NCBI GenBank assembly: GCA_027658995.1
Contig: JAQDQK010000035.1
Span: 1-20,248, forward strand
Length of the DNA: 20,248 bases
Direction: 5' to 3'
From: Propionibacteriaceae bacterium AM104-82
GTDB lineage: Bacteria > Actinomycetota > Actinomycetes > Propionibacteriales > Propionibacteriaceae
In this document: positions 6,498 to 16,262 of the stretch, one piece after another
Layout: the number at the start of each line of letters is the position of its first letter
How positions within the stretch are numbered: position 1 is the stretch's first letter
Position numbers and translations under genes: made by a program
Notes under the pieces: model-generated
Seen by the model: only the letters and a program-made list of their open reading frames with translations
Told to the model about the DNA's origin: nothing
Database searches by the model: none

Positions 6498-7838
6498 ATG
6501 CGAATTTCCGTCATCGGATGCGGGTACCTCGGAGCGGTGCACGCCGCGAGCATGGCCGAACTCGGCCACGAAGTCATCGGCTTGGACGTCGACGAGGCGA
6601 AGGTCGCCAAACTGGCGGTCGGCGTCGCGCCGTTCCACGAGCCCGGCTTCGACGACCTGCTGCGGCGCGGCGTGGAATCGGGACGACTGCGCTTCAGCAC
6701 CGATCCCGCCGAGATCCGCGACGCCGAGATCCACTTCGTCGCCGTCGGCACCCCGCAACTGAGCGGCAGGCTCGGCGCGGACATGAGCTACGTCGACCAG
6801 GCGATCACGACGATCATCGAGCACGCCGATCCGGCCGACGACGCCCGCCCCGCCCTCGTCGCGGGCAAGTCGACGGTCCCCGTCGGCACCGCGAAGGCCA
6901 TCGCCGAGCGTCTCGCCGGCTCCGGGAAGCGACTGCTGCTCGCCTGGAACCCCGAGTTCCTGCGCGAGGGATTCGCGATCCAGGACACGCTGCACCCCGA
7001 CCGGATCGTCTACGGGTTGCCCGACGACAGGGCCGACGGCGAACTCGCCAAGTCGATCCTCGACGAGTGCTACGCGGCGCCGCTCGCCGAGGACACGCCG
7101 CTCGTGGTGGCCAACTACCCGACGGCGGAACTGGTGAAGGTCGCCGCCAACTCGTTCCTGGCGACCAAGATCTCCTTCATCAACGCGATGGCCGAACTGT
7201 GCGACGTGACCGGCGGCGACGTGACCCGCCTGGCGGAGGCGATCGGCCACGACGACCGGATCGGCCGGAAGTTCCTGCAGGCGGGCATCGGGTTCGGCGG
7301 CGGCTGCCTCCCCAAGGACATCCGCGCCTTCATGGCCCGCGCGGGCGAGTTGGGCGTCGACCAGGCGCTGACCTTCCTGCGCGAGGTCGACACGATCAAC
7401 CTGCGCAGACGCGACCACGCCGTCCACCTCGCCGAGGAGGCCGTCGGCGGCCTCGAGGGCAAGAAGATCGCGGTGCTCGGCATCACCTTCAAGCCGGACA
7501 CCGACGACATGCGCGACTCCCCCGCGCTCGACATCGCGGGCAAGCTCTGGGCTGCGGGCGCCGAGTTGGCCATCGTCGACCCGGCCGCTGCCGACAAACT
7601 GCGCGACCGCCGTCCTGACCTGAACGTGCCCGACACGCTGGAGGAGGCGCTGGAGGGAGCGCACGCGGTGATGATCCTGACGCCGTGGCGCGAGTTCGTC
7701 GACCTCGACCCGGCGTCGGTGCTTCCGCTGGTCGCCGCGCCGAACGTGATCGACGGCCGCAACGTGCTCGACCCGCAGCGCTGGAGCGACGCGGGCTGGA
7801 ACTACTTCGGCATGGGCCGCGGCGTCTCCACCTGGTGA
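6498..7838 (+). CDS. ugd: UDP-glucose 6-dehydrogenase
   Basis: The enzyme oxidises UDP-glucose to UDP-glucuronate with two NAD+, supplying uronic acid for capsule, teichuronic acid or exopolysaccharide. The Rossmann motif GCGYLGAVHAA (about residues 7-17) opens the protein. The central helical domain contains the catalytic-loop motif GGGCLPKD, where the Cys is the thiohemiacetal nucleophile, and the C-terminal UDP-binding domain contains GITFKPDTDDMRDSPA. At 446 residues it has normal length. The start at 6498 gives the correct N-terminus directly at the first beta strand; an in-frame extension back to 6399 adds nonconserved residues and is rejected. It is a single gene that converges with the UvrA-like gene, with 26 bases between them. 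No glycosyltransferase cluster accompanies it in this window. Confidence 0.93.
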   Translation: MRISVIGCGYLGAVHAASMAELGHEVIGLDVDEAKVAKLAVGVAPFHEPGFDDLLRRGVESGRLRFSTDPAEIRDAEIHFVAVGTPQLSGRLGADMSYVDQAITTIIEHADPADDARPALVAGKSTVPVGTAKAIAERLAGSGKRLLLAWNPEFLREGFAIQDTLHPDRIVYGLPDDRADGELAKSILDECYAAPLAEDTPLVVANYPTAELVKVAANSFLATKISFINAMAELCDVTGGDVTRLAEAIGHDDRIGRKFLQAGIGFGGGCLPKDIRAFMARAGELGVDQALTFLREVDTINLRRRDHAVHLAEEAVGGLEGKKIAVLGITFKPDTDDMRDSPALDIAGKLWAAGAELAIVDPAAADKLRDRRPDLNVPDTLEEALEGAHAVMILTPWREFVDLDPASVLPLVAAPNVIDGRNVLDPQRWSDAGWNYFGMGRGVSTW

Positions 7839-7864
7839 CCCGCCGACAGCCAAGCGTTGACGCG

Positions 7865-10369
7865 TCAGGCGCCGCGCAGGTGTCGGCCGGTGAAGCTGGC
7901 GGGGTCGGTTGCGATGTCGCCGGGGCGCCCCGAGGCGACGATCCGGCCGCCGTCATCGCCCGCTCCCGGCCCCACGTCGATCACCCAGTCCGCGACCGCG
8001 ATGGTGCGCAGGTCGTGGTCGGCCATCACGACGGAGTTGTCCGCGTCGACCAGGCCCTGGAGGCGCCCGACCAGCAGGTCGATGTCGGCGGGGTGCAGGC
8101 CGTTGGTCGGCTCGTCGAGCAGGTAGAGGCTGTGGCCGACCGGGGCGCGGTGCAGTTCGCGCACCAGTTTGATCCGCTGCGCCTCCCCACCCGACAGCGT
8201 GGTCGCGCTCTGCCCCAGCGACAGGTAACCCAGGCCGATCCCCGACAGCAGGTCGAGGATCCTGGCCGCGGTCGGCACGTCGCCCAGGAATTCCAGCGCC
8301 TCGTCGACGCTCATCGCCAGCACGTCGGCGACGCTGCGGCCGCGGTAGAGCACCTCAAGGGTCTCCGGGTTGTACCGCGCTCCCCCGCACACGGGGCAGG
8401 CGACGGTCTCGGTCGGCATGAACAGCAGTTCGATGCTCACCTCGCCGTCGCCGAGGCAGTGCGGGCAGCGCCCCTGCGGCTGGTTGAACGAGAACCGGCC
8501 CGACGTGTAGCCGCGCTCCTTCGCGAGCGGTTGGGCGGCGAACAGGCGCCGGACGATGGCGAACAGGCCGGTGTAGGTGGCCAGGTTGGAGCGCGACGTC
8601 CGCCCGATCGGCGACTGGTCGACCACGACCAAGCGGTCGACCTCACCCAGCCCCGACGCGGCCGCGTAGCTCACGCTGCCCGACTCGAGGTCCCACACCG
8701 GCACCGACTCGGCGGGCTCGTCGCCGTCGTCGGCCTCCTCCTGGTGCAGGCGGTCGCGGACGGCGTCCCCGAGGGCCTGCAGCAGCGTCGACTTCCCCGC
8801 CCCGGAGACGCCGGTGATGGCGGTGAGGCAGCCGAGCGGGACACGCGCGTCGACTCCTGCCATGTTGTGCCCGGAGATGCCCTCGACGCCCACCCATCCG
8901 CTCGGCTCGCGGGGTCGTTCCGGCCCAGGCGCGGGCGGCGGGTCGGCGCCCAGGTAGCGCGCGGTCGCCGAGTCGCCCACCGACAGCAGCCCCTCGGCGC
9001 GCCCGTTGTAGACGATCTCGCCGCCGTAGCGGCCCGCGCCGGGCCCGAGGTCGACGATCCAGTCGGCCGCGCCGATCACCAGCGGGTTGTGCTCGACGAC
9101 GAAGACGCTGTTGCCCTCGTCCCGGAGCCTGTGCAGCGCCCCGAGCAGCACCTCGGCGTCGGAGGGGTGCAGCCCTGCCGACGGCTCGTCGAGCACGTAC
9201 AGCACGCCGAACAGTCCGCTGCGCAGTTGCGTCGCAAGGTGCAGTCGCTGCAGTTCGCCGCCCGAGAGGCTGGAGGTCGGCCGGGCGGTGGCGAGGTAGC
9301 CGAGCCCCAGGTCGATCAGCGTGCGCAGTTGGTCGGTGAGCACCTCGATCAGCGCGTGCGCGGCCTGGAGGCGCTCGGCTGGGAGGCTGACGACGTCCGG
9401 GTGCGTCAGGGCTGCGGTCAGGAAGTCGCGCAGGCCCGTCATGGGAAGGGCGGTGGCGTAGGCGATGTCGCGGCCCGCGACCGTGACGGCGAGGGCCTCG
9501 GGGTTGAGGCGCTTGCCGTGACACGAGGGGCAGAGCCGCTCCGTCATGAACTCGCCCGCCTTGGCGCGCATCCGGGCCGACTGCGAGTCGTGGAAGGTGT
9601 GCTCGACCCACCGTTTGGGGCTCATGTAGGTGCCCTTGTAGTGGAACTCCTCGACGTCGACCGTCGGCTGCTCGTCGGTCAGCAGCACCCAGTCCCTGGT
9701 CTCGGCGGGAAGGGAGCGGAACGGGGCGTCGATGTCGACGCCGAGGATCGCCAGGATCCTGCGGTAGTTCTGGCCGCCGAAGGCGCCGGGCCAGGCGGCG
9801 ATGGCGCCGTCGCGGATGCTGAGGTCGGGGTCGCCGACCAGGAGGTCCACGTCGACCTGCAGCAGCCTGCCGAGACCCGAGCAGGTGCGACAGGCGCCGA
9901 CGGCGGTGTTGGGCGAGAAGGCGTCGGAGTCCAGCGGCGCGGCGTCGCGCGGGAAGCTGCCGGCCAGGTCGGCGGGGCGGTAGCCGGGCGGATAGTCGCC
10001 CGCCCGGGAGTACAGCATCCGCAGCACGTTGGAGACGCGGCTGACGGTGCCGACGGTGGAACGCGCGGACCCGGCGCCGTGCTGCTGCCTGAGCGCGACC
10101 GCCGGGGGCAGCCCGCCGATCTGGCGGACGCGCGGCGTGGAGCCCTGGTCGATCAGCCTGCGCGCGTAGGGCGAGACGGACTCAAGGTAGCGCTGCCGCG
10201 ACTGCGCGTAGATCGTGCCGAACGCCAGCGACGACTTGCCGGAGCCAGAGATGCCCGTGAAGGCCACGACGGTGTCGCGGGGGATGTCGAGGTCCAGGTC
10301 GCGCAGGTTGTGTTCGGTGGCGCCGCGCACCGAGATGTGGCCCTCCGTCGGGGCGCCCTCCAGGTCCAT
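7865..10369 (-). CDS. UvrA-like ABC ATPase (class IIa UvrA2), drug-resistance or DNA-repair paralogue
   Basis: This 834-residue protein carries two ABC ATPase modules. Walker A motifs are GISGSGKSS (39-47) and GVSGAGKST in the second half. Signature motifs are LSGGELQR and LSGGEAQR, and Walker B motifs are LYVLDEPSAGLHP and LYLLDEPTNGLHP. Zinc-module Cys pairs appear as CPSCHG and, in the second half, CPHCLG with CPVCGG. It is about 110 residues shorter than canonical UvrA and seems to lack the UvrB-binding insert, as in UvrA2 and antibiotic self-resistance (DrrC-type) proteins. It probably binds DNA adducts or intercalated drugs; a role in UvrB-dependent excision is doubtful. GGAGG precedes the ATG at 10367-10369. 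It is likely not the housekeeping uvrA. Confidence 0.88.
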   Translation of the reverse strand: MDLEGAPTEGHISVRGATEHNLRDLDLDIPRDTVVAFTGISGSGKSSLAFGTIYAQSRQRYLESVSPYARRLIDQGSTPRVRQIGGLPPAVALRQQHGAGSARSTVGTVSRVSNVLRMLYSRAGDYPPGYRPADLAGSFPRDAAPLDSDAFSPNTAVGACRTCSGLGRLLQVDVDLLVGDPDLSIRDGAIAAWPGAFGGQNYRRILAILGVDIDAPFRSLPAETRDWVLLTDEQPTVDVEEFHYKGTYMSPKRWVEHTFHDSQSARMRAKAGEFMTERLCPSCHGKRLNPEALAVTVAGRDIAYATALPMTGLRDFLTAALTHPDVVSLPAERLQAAHALIEVLTDQLRTLIDLGLGYLATARPTSSLSGGELQRLHLATQLRSGLFGVLYVLDEPSAGLHPSDAEVLLGALHRLRDEGNSVFVVEHNPLVIGAADWIVDLGPGAGRYGGEIVYNGRAEGLLSVGDSATARYLGADPPPAPGPERPREPSGWVGVEGISGHNMAGVDARVPLGCLTAITGVSGAGKSTLLQALGDAVRDRLHQEEADDGDEPAESVPVWDLESGSVSYAAASGLGEVDRLVVVDQSPIGRTSRSNLATYTGLFAIVRRLFAAQPLAKERGYTSGRFSFNQPQGRCPHCLGDGEVSIELLFMPTETVACPVCGGARYNPETLEVLYRGRSVADVLAMSVDEALEFLGDVPTAARILDLLSGIGLGYLSLGQSATTLSGGEAQRIKLVRELHRAPVGHSLYLLDEPTNGLHPADIDLLVGRLQGLVDADNSVVMADHDLRTIAVADWVIDVGPGAGDDGGRIVASGRPGDIATDPASFTGRHLRGA

Positions 10370-10396
10370 GCCGCCTCCTTCACCGCGCTGACCTGC

Positions 10397-10402
10397 ATGG
10401 TA
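10397..10402 (-). promoter_or_regulatory. Putative -10 box upstream of the UvrA2-like gene
   Basis: TACCAT on the minus strand lies about 28 bases before the start codon, giving room for a short leader that contains the GGAGG ribosome site. No clear -35 is seen. Confidence 0.3.
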
Positions 10403-10420
10403 GCCAGGTCGGGGGCCCGG

Positions 10421-11087
10421 TCAGCGGATGCCGGCGGCCTCGAGCAGGCTCGGGTCGAACGGGTCCTGCTGCGGCTGACGGCGCGTGAGGGTGTCCCATT
10501 CGGCCTTCAGGTTCGCGGCCCACTCGCGGCTGACGCCCTTGATCCAGTTCAGCGGGAACCGGGTGCGCATGGTGGGGTCCCCGACGCCGACCGCGTCGAT
10601 GCCGACCGCCTCGCAGATCGCGATGGCCCGGCCGACGTGGTAGTCCTGCGTCAGGATCGTCATCTCGGTGACGCCGAACACGTCGCGGGCCCTGACGCAC
10701 GAGTCGTAGGTGTCGAAGCCCGCCGGGTCCTCGACGATCCTGTCCGCGGGGACTCCGCGGGCCTCGAGGTAGTCGCGCATCACGCCCGGCTCGTCGTTGG
10801 AGCGGGGCAGGCCGTCGCCGGTCACGAGGATCGCACGGATCTTGCCGCTCTCGAACAGGTCGACGGCGAGGTTCAGCCGTGCCGCGAGGAAGGCGGACGG
10901 GCGGCCGGGGTCGGCCTTGGCGCCCAGCACCATGCCGATCGGTCGCTCCGGCACGTCGTCGACCTGGTGGGTGCGACCGGCCGACAGCACGGCGAGGTGG
11001 ATCGCCGACGCGATCACCGGGATCGCGCCGATCAGCGCGACGATCCCGGTGATGCGCAGCCAGCGGGGCAGGCGGCGTCTGCGCCGG

Positions 11088-11095
<8 letters not shown>
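10421..11095 (-). CDS. SanA/YdcF-like DUF218 membrane-anchored protein
   Basis: This 224-residue protein has a basic N-terminus, one membrane anchor (about residues 14-36) and a DUF218 (ElyC/SanA/YdcF) domain. Visible family landmarks are the strand [34 protein letters not shown], and the DTYDSC and [10 protein letters not shown] segments. E. coli SanA affects vancomycin sensitivity and outer-envelope barrier function; the biochemical activity of the family is unsettled. The GTG start (11093-11095) lies within the last codons of pgi, overlapping it by 8 bases. This indicates translational coupling and a two-gene operon, pgi then sanA-like. The C-terminus is slightly longer than the core domain. 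Confidence 0.82.
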
Positions 11096-12761
<1,666 letters not shown>

Positions 12762-12768
12762 GCCCCCA

Positions 12769-12774
12769 AGACTA
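12769..12774 (-). promoter_or_regulatory. Putative -10 box, leaderless promoter of pgi
   Basis: TAGTCT on the minus strand lies 7 bases before the pgi ATG. The intervening TGGGGGC could also serve as a weak ribosome site, so leaderless initiation is likely but not certain. Confidence 0.45.
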
Positions 12775-12854
12775 GGGCGCGAAGCGGCGGCGCGCCCACG
12801 CAGCCTCGGCATCCGAAAGGTGAACTCTCAGGGGTGAGGCCGTGGGGCCTTGGG

Positions 12855-13961
12855 TCAGCGGACGCTGAGGTGCACGTGGTCGTAGTGGTTGGCCGTGGCG
12901 CTGCCGCGGTCGGACATCGACCGCCAGCCGTCGCCGGAGCGCTGCGTCGTCCAGATCTTCTGCTGGTAGATGACCTCGATGACGCCCAATTCGGACGCGT
13001 TGGCGCGGGCCCACTTGGCGATCTGCCAGCCGTAGTCGCCGGAGACCATGATGTCGATGGCGCGGCCGGAGCCGTGGTAGGAGCCGGCGCCGGGGCGGTA
13101 GCCGCCGTAGCTGCTCACGCCGTCGAACTTGGCGCACACGGCACGCAGCACCTTCGCGGTGCGCGAGGTGAGGTGCGACTCGAGGCTGCCCGCCTTGGGG
13201 CACGAGGCACCGGTGGAGATGGCGTCGTCGGAGCCGGAGTCGCCGCCGTCCGAGGAGGACGAGGACTTGCTCGACGTCGGGGCGGGCGCGGGCTGCTTCG
13301 AGGTGAGGAAGCTCTCCTTGACCCAGCCGGACTTCTTGGAGACGACGACCTGGCGCCACCCGTCGACCTCACGCTCGGTGATGGTGACCTTGTCGCCCTC
13401 CGAGAGAGTGGTGCGCGAGTCGAAGTCCTTGCCGGGGCCGGTGCGCACGTTGACGCTGTCGGTGGCGTAGCGCGAGCCGGCGGTGTCGCCGAGCGAGGTG
13501 TAGTCGACGCTCTTGGTCGGCGCGGCCTTCGCGGTCGGCGAGGCGCTGGGCGTCGGGGTCGGCGTCGGCGTTGCGGTTGCCGAGGGGCTAGCGGACGGGG
13601 TCGGGGTCACGCTCGGGATGCTCGACGGCGTCACCGTCGGGGTCGGCGTGGCAGTCGGGGAGGGCGACTGCGTCGGCGTCAGGGCCGGGCGCGCCAGGTC
13701 GCGGGAGACGCCCAGCGGCGCGGTGGCCGCGGTGCCGGGGTCGGTCTCGTCTGCGGTGGTCGGCGGGACGATCATCAGGCCGGCAGCGAGGCCGACGACC
13801 GAGAGGATGGCAAGGGGCGCCATGGCGAACCGGACGGCCCTGCCACGCGTGATCCCTGCACGGGGGCCTGCCCCGCGGCGGGCGGATGTGACGGTGCCCA
13901 ACTCGGCGACGGACGCCTCCGCGTTCTCGTCGCCTTGAGCTGCTCGTCGCGCTCCAGCCAT
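12855..13961 (-). CDS. Envelope protein with SH3 domain and ARB_07466/VldE-like C-terminal domain
   Basis: This 368-residue protein is probably anchored in the membrane with most of it in the cell wall. A basic N-terminus precedes one hydrophobic segment (about 46-66). A long Pro/Ser/Thr-rich linker (about 92-148, SPTATPTPT-type repeats) should span the wall. A bacterial SH3 domain (about 165-220, SVNVRTGPG) comes next, then a Ser/Asp-rich spacer. The C-terminal domain (about 255-368) contains YHGSGRAIDIMV with His296 and Asp303, and HYDHVHLSV at the end. This is the metal-ligand-like layout of M15-related and ARB_07466-type wall proteins. A peptidoglycan hydrolase or binding role is inferred. 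AGGGAGG lies 6 bases before the ATG, inside an inverted repeat. It is divergent from the surface-protein gene. Confidence 0.75.
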   Translation of the reverse strand: MAGARRAAQGDENAEASVAELGTVTSARRGAGPRAGITRGRAVRFAMAPLAILSVVGLAAGLMIVPPTTADETDPGTAATAPLGVSRDLARPALTPTQSPSPTATPTPTVTPSSIPSVTPTPSASPSATATPTPTPTPSASPTAKAAPTKSVDYTSLGDTAGSRYATDSVNVRTGPGKDFDSRTTLSEGDKVTITEREVDGWRQVVVSKKSGWVKESFLTSKQPAPAPTSSKSSSSSDGGDSGSDDAISTGASCPKAGSLESHLTSRTAKVLRAVCAKFDGVSSYGGYRPGAGSYHGSGRAIDIMVSGDYGWQIAKWARANASELGVIEVIYQQKIWTTQRSGDGWRSMSDRGSATANHYDHVHLSVR

Positions 13962-13970
13962 TGAATGCCT

Positions 13971-13999
13971 CCCTGAGAAAATCTAAGGTGTTCTCAGGG
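13971..13999. promoter_or_regulatory. Inverted repeat over the ribosome site of the SH3 envelope-protein gene
   Basis: Perfect 9-bp arms (13971-13979 and 13991-13999; CCCTGAGAA on the plus strand) flank an 11-base spacer. The site lies 10 bases upstream of the start at 13961 and includes part of the AGGGAGG ribosome site. It could be an operator or an mRNA hairpin that gates translation. The rest of the 157-base divergent region is AT-richer and presumably holds both promoters. Confidence 0.4.
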
Positions 14000-14118
14000 T
14001 ACGTGACCAGAGGGCGATTGCCAAACACCCAGGTCGCACTAAGTGCCACCCCCTTAGCAATTGGCGTGCCAAGGGGTTAATCTCTGCCATCAGTAACGAA
14101 AGGCCAATTGTTCCTACC

Positions 14119-15552
14119 ATGCACAGTCGCCCGCTGCGCCTTCTACTCCTGGCGCTCACCGCAGCCCTGCTCGGCCTTCTCGCAAGCCCGGCAGCGGCCG
14201 ACGATGCGCGGGTGGAGGTCAACGTCGCCGTCAACGGCTCCAAGGTGACCGTCTACGGAACGCTGTCGGCGGACGGCAAGCCGCTCAAGAGGCAGGACGT
14301 CATCGCCTACATCGACGGCGTCGAGATCGGCCGCGACCAGACCCGAGGCAACGGCCAGTTCGCCGTCGAGGCCGAGGTGAACCTGGCGGGCGGCCAGCAC
14401 ACCGCGACCGTGCGCTTCGACGGCAACGGCGATGTTTCCGGAACTCAGGGGGCCGTCAACTTCGAGGCCCAGGGCACGACGCAGCCCAACCCCCAGCAAC
14501 CCAACCAGGAACAGCCCGGCCAGCCCCAACAGCCAGCCCCCCAGGAACCCGCTCCCCCGAAGGTGGAGATGGCGCTGACGGCGAGCGCGCCCGAGGCGGC
14601 GACCAACGGCGAGATGATCTCCATCAGCGGTGCGCTGAAGGCCAACGGCGCCCCGGTCGCAGGCGCGGGCATCTCCGTGGCGGACGCCTCTGGAGACGTC
14701 GCGGACTCCTTCACGGTCACCGGCGACGACGGCGCCTTCCAGACCATGTACCTCGTGCCAGAGGACCAGGCTGAGGGCGACCTGAAACTGACGCTCAGCT
14801 TCGCCGCCTCCGGGACGTTCCCGGCGGCGTCCCGCAGCCTCGCGCTGCCCATCACCCACATCGACGTGGAGGCCGACCAACCCCCGGCAGAGGAGGGCTC
14901 CGAGGGCGCAGCGGGCGAGAACGCCGCCACCGGCAGCCCCCAGCCGACCGCCCCGGCGACGCAGAGCGCCCCGGCTCCCCAGACGACCGCGGGCGCGAAC
15001 ACGCCCGCGACGGAGGAACCCGAGACCTCACCGATGACGTGGTTCGTGGTGTCGCTGCTCGGCATCGCCGCCCTCGCCGTGGTCGCGCTTGTCGTGATGG
15101 TCGGCCGGGCCGGCTTCGGTCGCCGTCGCAGGCGCTCGAGCGAGGGCGCCATCGACTTCCTGAACGACGAACTCGACGGCGCCTACTCCCCCTTCGCCGA
15201 CGACGACGAGCCGACGCAGTTCCTGGACGGCTCCGGGATCGACGCTGACGGCCTCGAGGAGCCCGCAGACGACCTCGCCGAGACGGCGCCCATCCGCACG
15301 ACGCCCATTCACACCGAGGCGGCCGCTGAGCAGACGGCGGCCCTGACCCCTCGCCTCCCCCACGACGCCGCCGCGACGGCCGTGCTGGCACCCGCCACGC
15401 ATGCCGCCTTCCGGCCGTCGGAGACCCCTGCGGAGACGGTTACCCCGGCCACCGACGACTCCGATCTCGGAGAGGTCGTGGACAACCCGGACTTCGACGA
15501 GGACGTCGAACCGCAACCCGTGGCACCTCGTCGCGGGCTGCCCGCCGACTGA
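14119..15552 (+). CDS. Secreted, single-pass surface protein with two Ig-like repeats
   Basis: This 477-residue protein has a classical signal peptide (about 1-28, ending in SPAAA). Two related beta-rich repeats follow (about 30-118 and 150-250), each with a GxPL/V...DG..F pattern as in prealbumin- or Ig-like 'carboxypeptidase-regulatory' folds. They are joined by a Pro/Gln-rich linker. A second Pro/Thr/Ala-rich linker leads to a membrane span (about 305-328) and an RRRRRSS stop-transfer. The remaining ~145 residues are strongly acidic and cytoplasmic. No catalytic motif is seen. The topology suggests a surface adhesin-like or signal-receiving protein. It is divergent from the SH3 envelope gene, and its end lies 14 bases from the convergent aldolase-like gene. 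Function is unknown. Confidence 0.75.
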   Translation: MHSRPLRLLLLALTAALLGLLASPAAADDARVEVNVAVNGSKVTVYGTLSADGKPLKRQDVIAYIDGVEIGRDQTRGNGQFAVEAEVNLAGGQHTATVRFDGNGDVSGTQGAVNFEAQGTTQPNPQQPNQEQPGQPQQPAPQEPAPPKVEMALTASAPEAATNGEMISISGALKANGAPVAGAGISVADASGDVADSFTVTGDDGAFQTMYLVPEDQAEGDLKLTLSFAASGTFPAASRSLALPITHIDVEADQPPAEEGSEGAAGENAATGSPQPTAPATQSAPAPQTTAGANTPATEEPETSPMTWFVVSLLGIAALAVVALVVMVGRAGFGRRRRRSSEGAIDFLNDELDGAYSPFADDDEPTQFLDGSGIDADGLEEPADDLAETAPIRTTPIHTEAAAEQTAALTPRLPHDAAATAVLAPATHAAFRPSETPAETVTPATDDSDLGEVVDNPDFDEDVEPQPVAPRRGLPAD

Positions 15553-15566
15553 GCAGGCCGCCTCAG

Positions 15567-16187
15567 CTACCCGGCCGACTCGAACTTCTTCTGCACCGCG
15601 ATGAACGAACCCGCGCGGTCGCGCAACATGTTCAGCGATCCCCCCGCGAACGCGTCCCCGAGCAGGGTCGCCTCGATGCAGGCCGCTGGCGCACCCGCAC
15701 CCATCCACTCGCCCGCCGCATAGGCGCCGATGCCGCCGAGCGGGATGACCCGGTCGGCCAGGCCGACCTCCTTGAGCCGGTGCCCGAGCGCGTGTCCCAC
15801 GACGTCGGCCGGGAACAACAGCGCCCCGGTCGCCCTGGTCGCGAGCACCGCCCGCACCTCGGTGGGTGTCATGGCCGCGGCATAGCAGGCCACGCCCCGC
15901 TCGACGAGCGCGTCGATCGTCGCCCCGTCCGGCACATCGACGAGCGCGAACCTGGCCCCGGCCTCGGCGACCGCGACGGCCTGCTCCAGCGCCGCGACGC
16001 GGTAGGCGCCGAAGGTCGCACGGGCCTGGAAGATGCCGAAGACCTCGGAAAGACCCTCTGCGGTCGCGGGCAGGGCGAAGGTGTGGAAGCCCTCCTGGAT
16101 CAGGGTCTCGACGACGCCCACGTAGTCGTCCACCTCGGCCTCGGGGAGACAGACGATGAGGCCGCGGGGTGCAAAGTCGGAGGTCAT
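15567..16187 (-). CDS. KDPG/KHG aldolase-like protein lacking canonical catalytic residues
   Basis: This 206-residue protein has the TIM-barrel layout of 2-keto-3-deoxy-6-phosphogluconate aldolases. Late-barrel landmarks align well: LLFPADVVGH (family xKxFPA) and VIPLGGIGAYAAGEWMGAGA (family PTGGI...W..AGA). The Schiff-base Lys of KFFPA is Leu here, and the LEVTLRT segment with the catalytic Glu reads FALPATA. GAGTV is GAYRV. It is therefore unlikely to be a normal class I aldolase and may be a pseudoenzyme or bind another ligand. The start at 16185-16187 gives the typical N-terminus; CAAGAT 7 bases upstream is a weak leaderless -10 candidate. It is divergent from the DUF2231-cytochrome b5 gene. 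The residue comparison is from memory of the E. coli Eda sequence. Confidence 0.75.
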   Translation of the reverse strand: MTSDFAPRGLIVCLPEAEVDDYVGVVETLIQEGFHTFALPATAEGLSEVFGIFQARATFGAYRVAALEQAVAVAEAGARFALVDVPDGATIDALVERGVACYAAAMTPTEVRAVLATRATGALLFPADVVGHALGHRLKEVGLADRVIPLGGIGAYAAGEWMGAGAPAACIEATLLGDAFAGGSLNMLRDRAGSFIAVQKKFESAG

Positions 16188-16250
16188 GGGGACAATCTTG
16201 CCGCAGTCGGGCGCGTGGCCGACACCGGCGTCATTGCTTGAACTTTCACC

Positions 16251-16256
16251 TACACT
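16251..16256 (+). promoter_or_regulatory. Putative -10 box, leaderless promoter of the DUF2231-cytochrome b5 gene
   Basis: TACACT ends 6 bases before the ATG at 16263 and no Shine-Dalgarno sequence is present, consistent with a leaderless transcript. Confidence 0.45.
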
Positions 16257-16262
16257 GTCTCC

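Noticed and set aside
12836..12849. Small hairpin after the SH3 envelope gene as a terminator
   Set aside because: Only a 5-bp stem with a 4-base loop and no T-run; too weak in such GC-rich sequence.
13500..13690. Tandem GTCGGCGT-type repeats as a mobile or CRISPR-like repeat
   Set aside because: They encode the Ser/Pro/Thr linker of the envelope protein, so the repetition is explained by protein low complexity.
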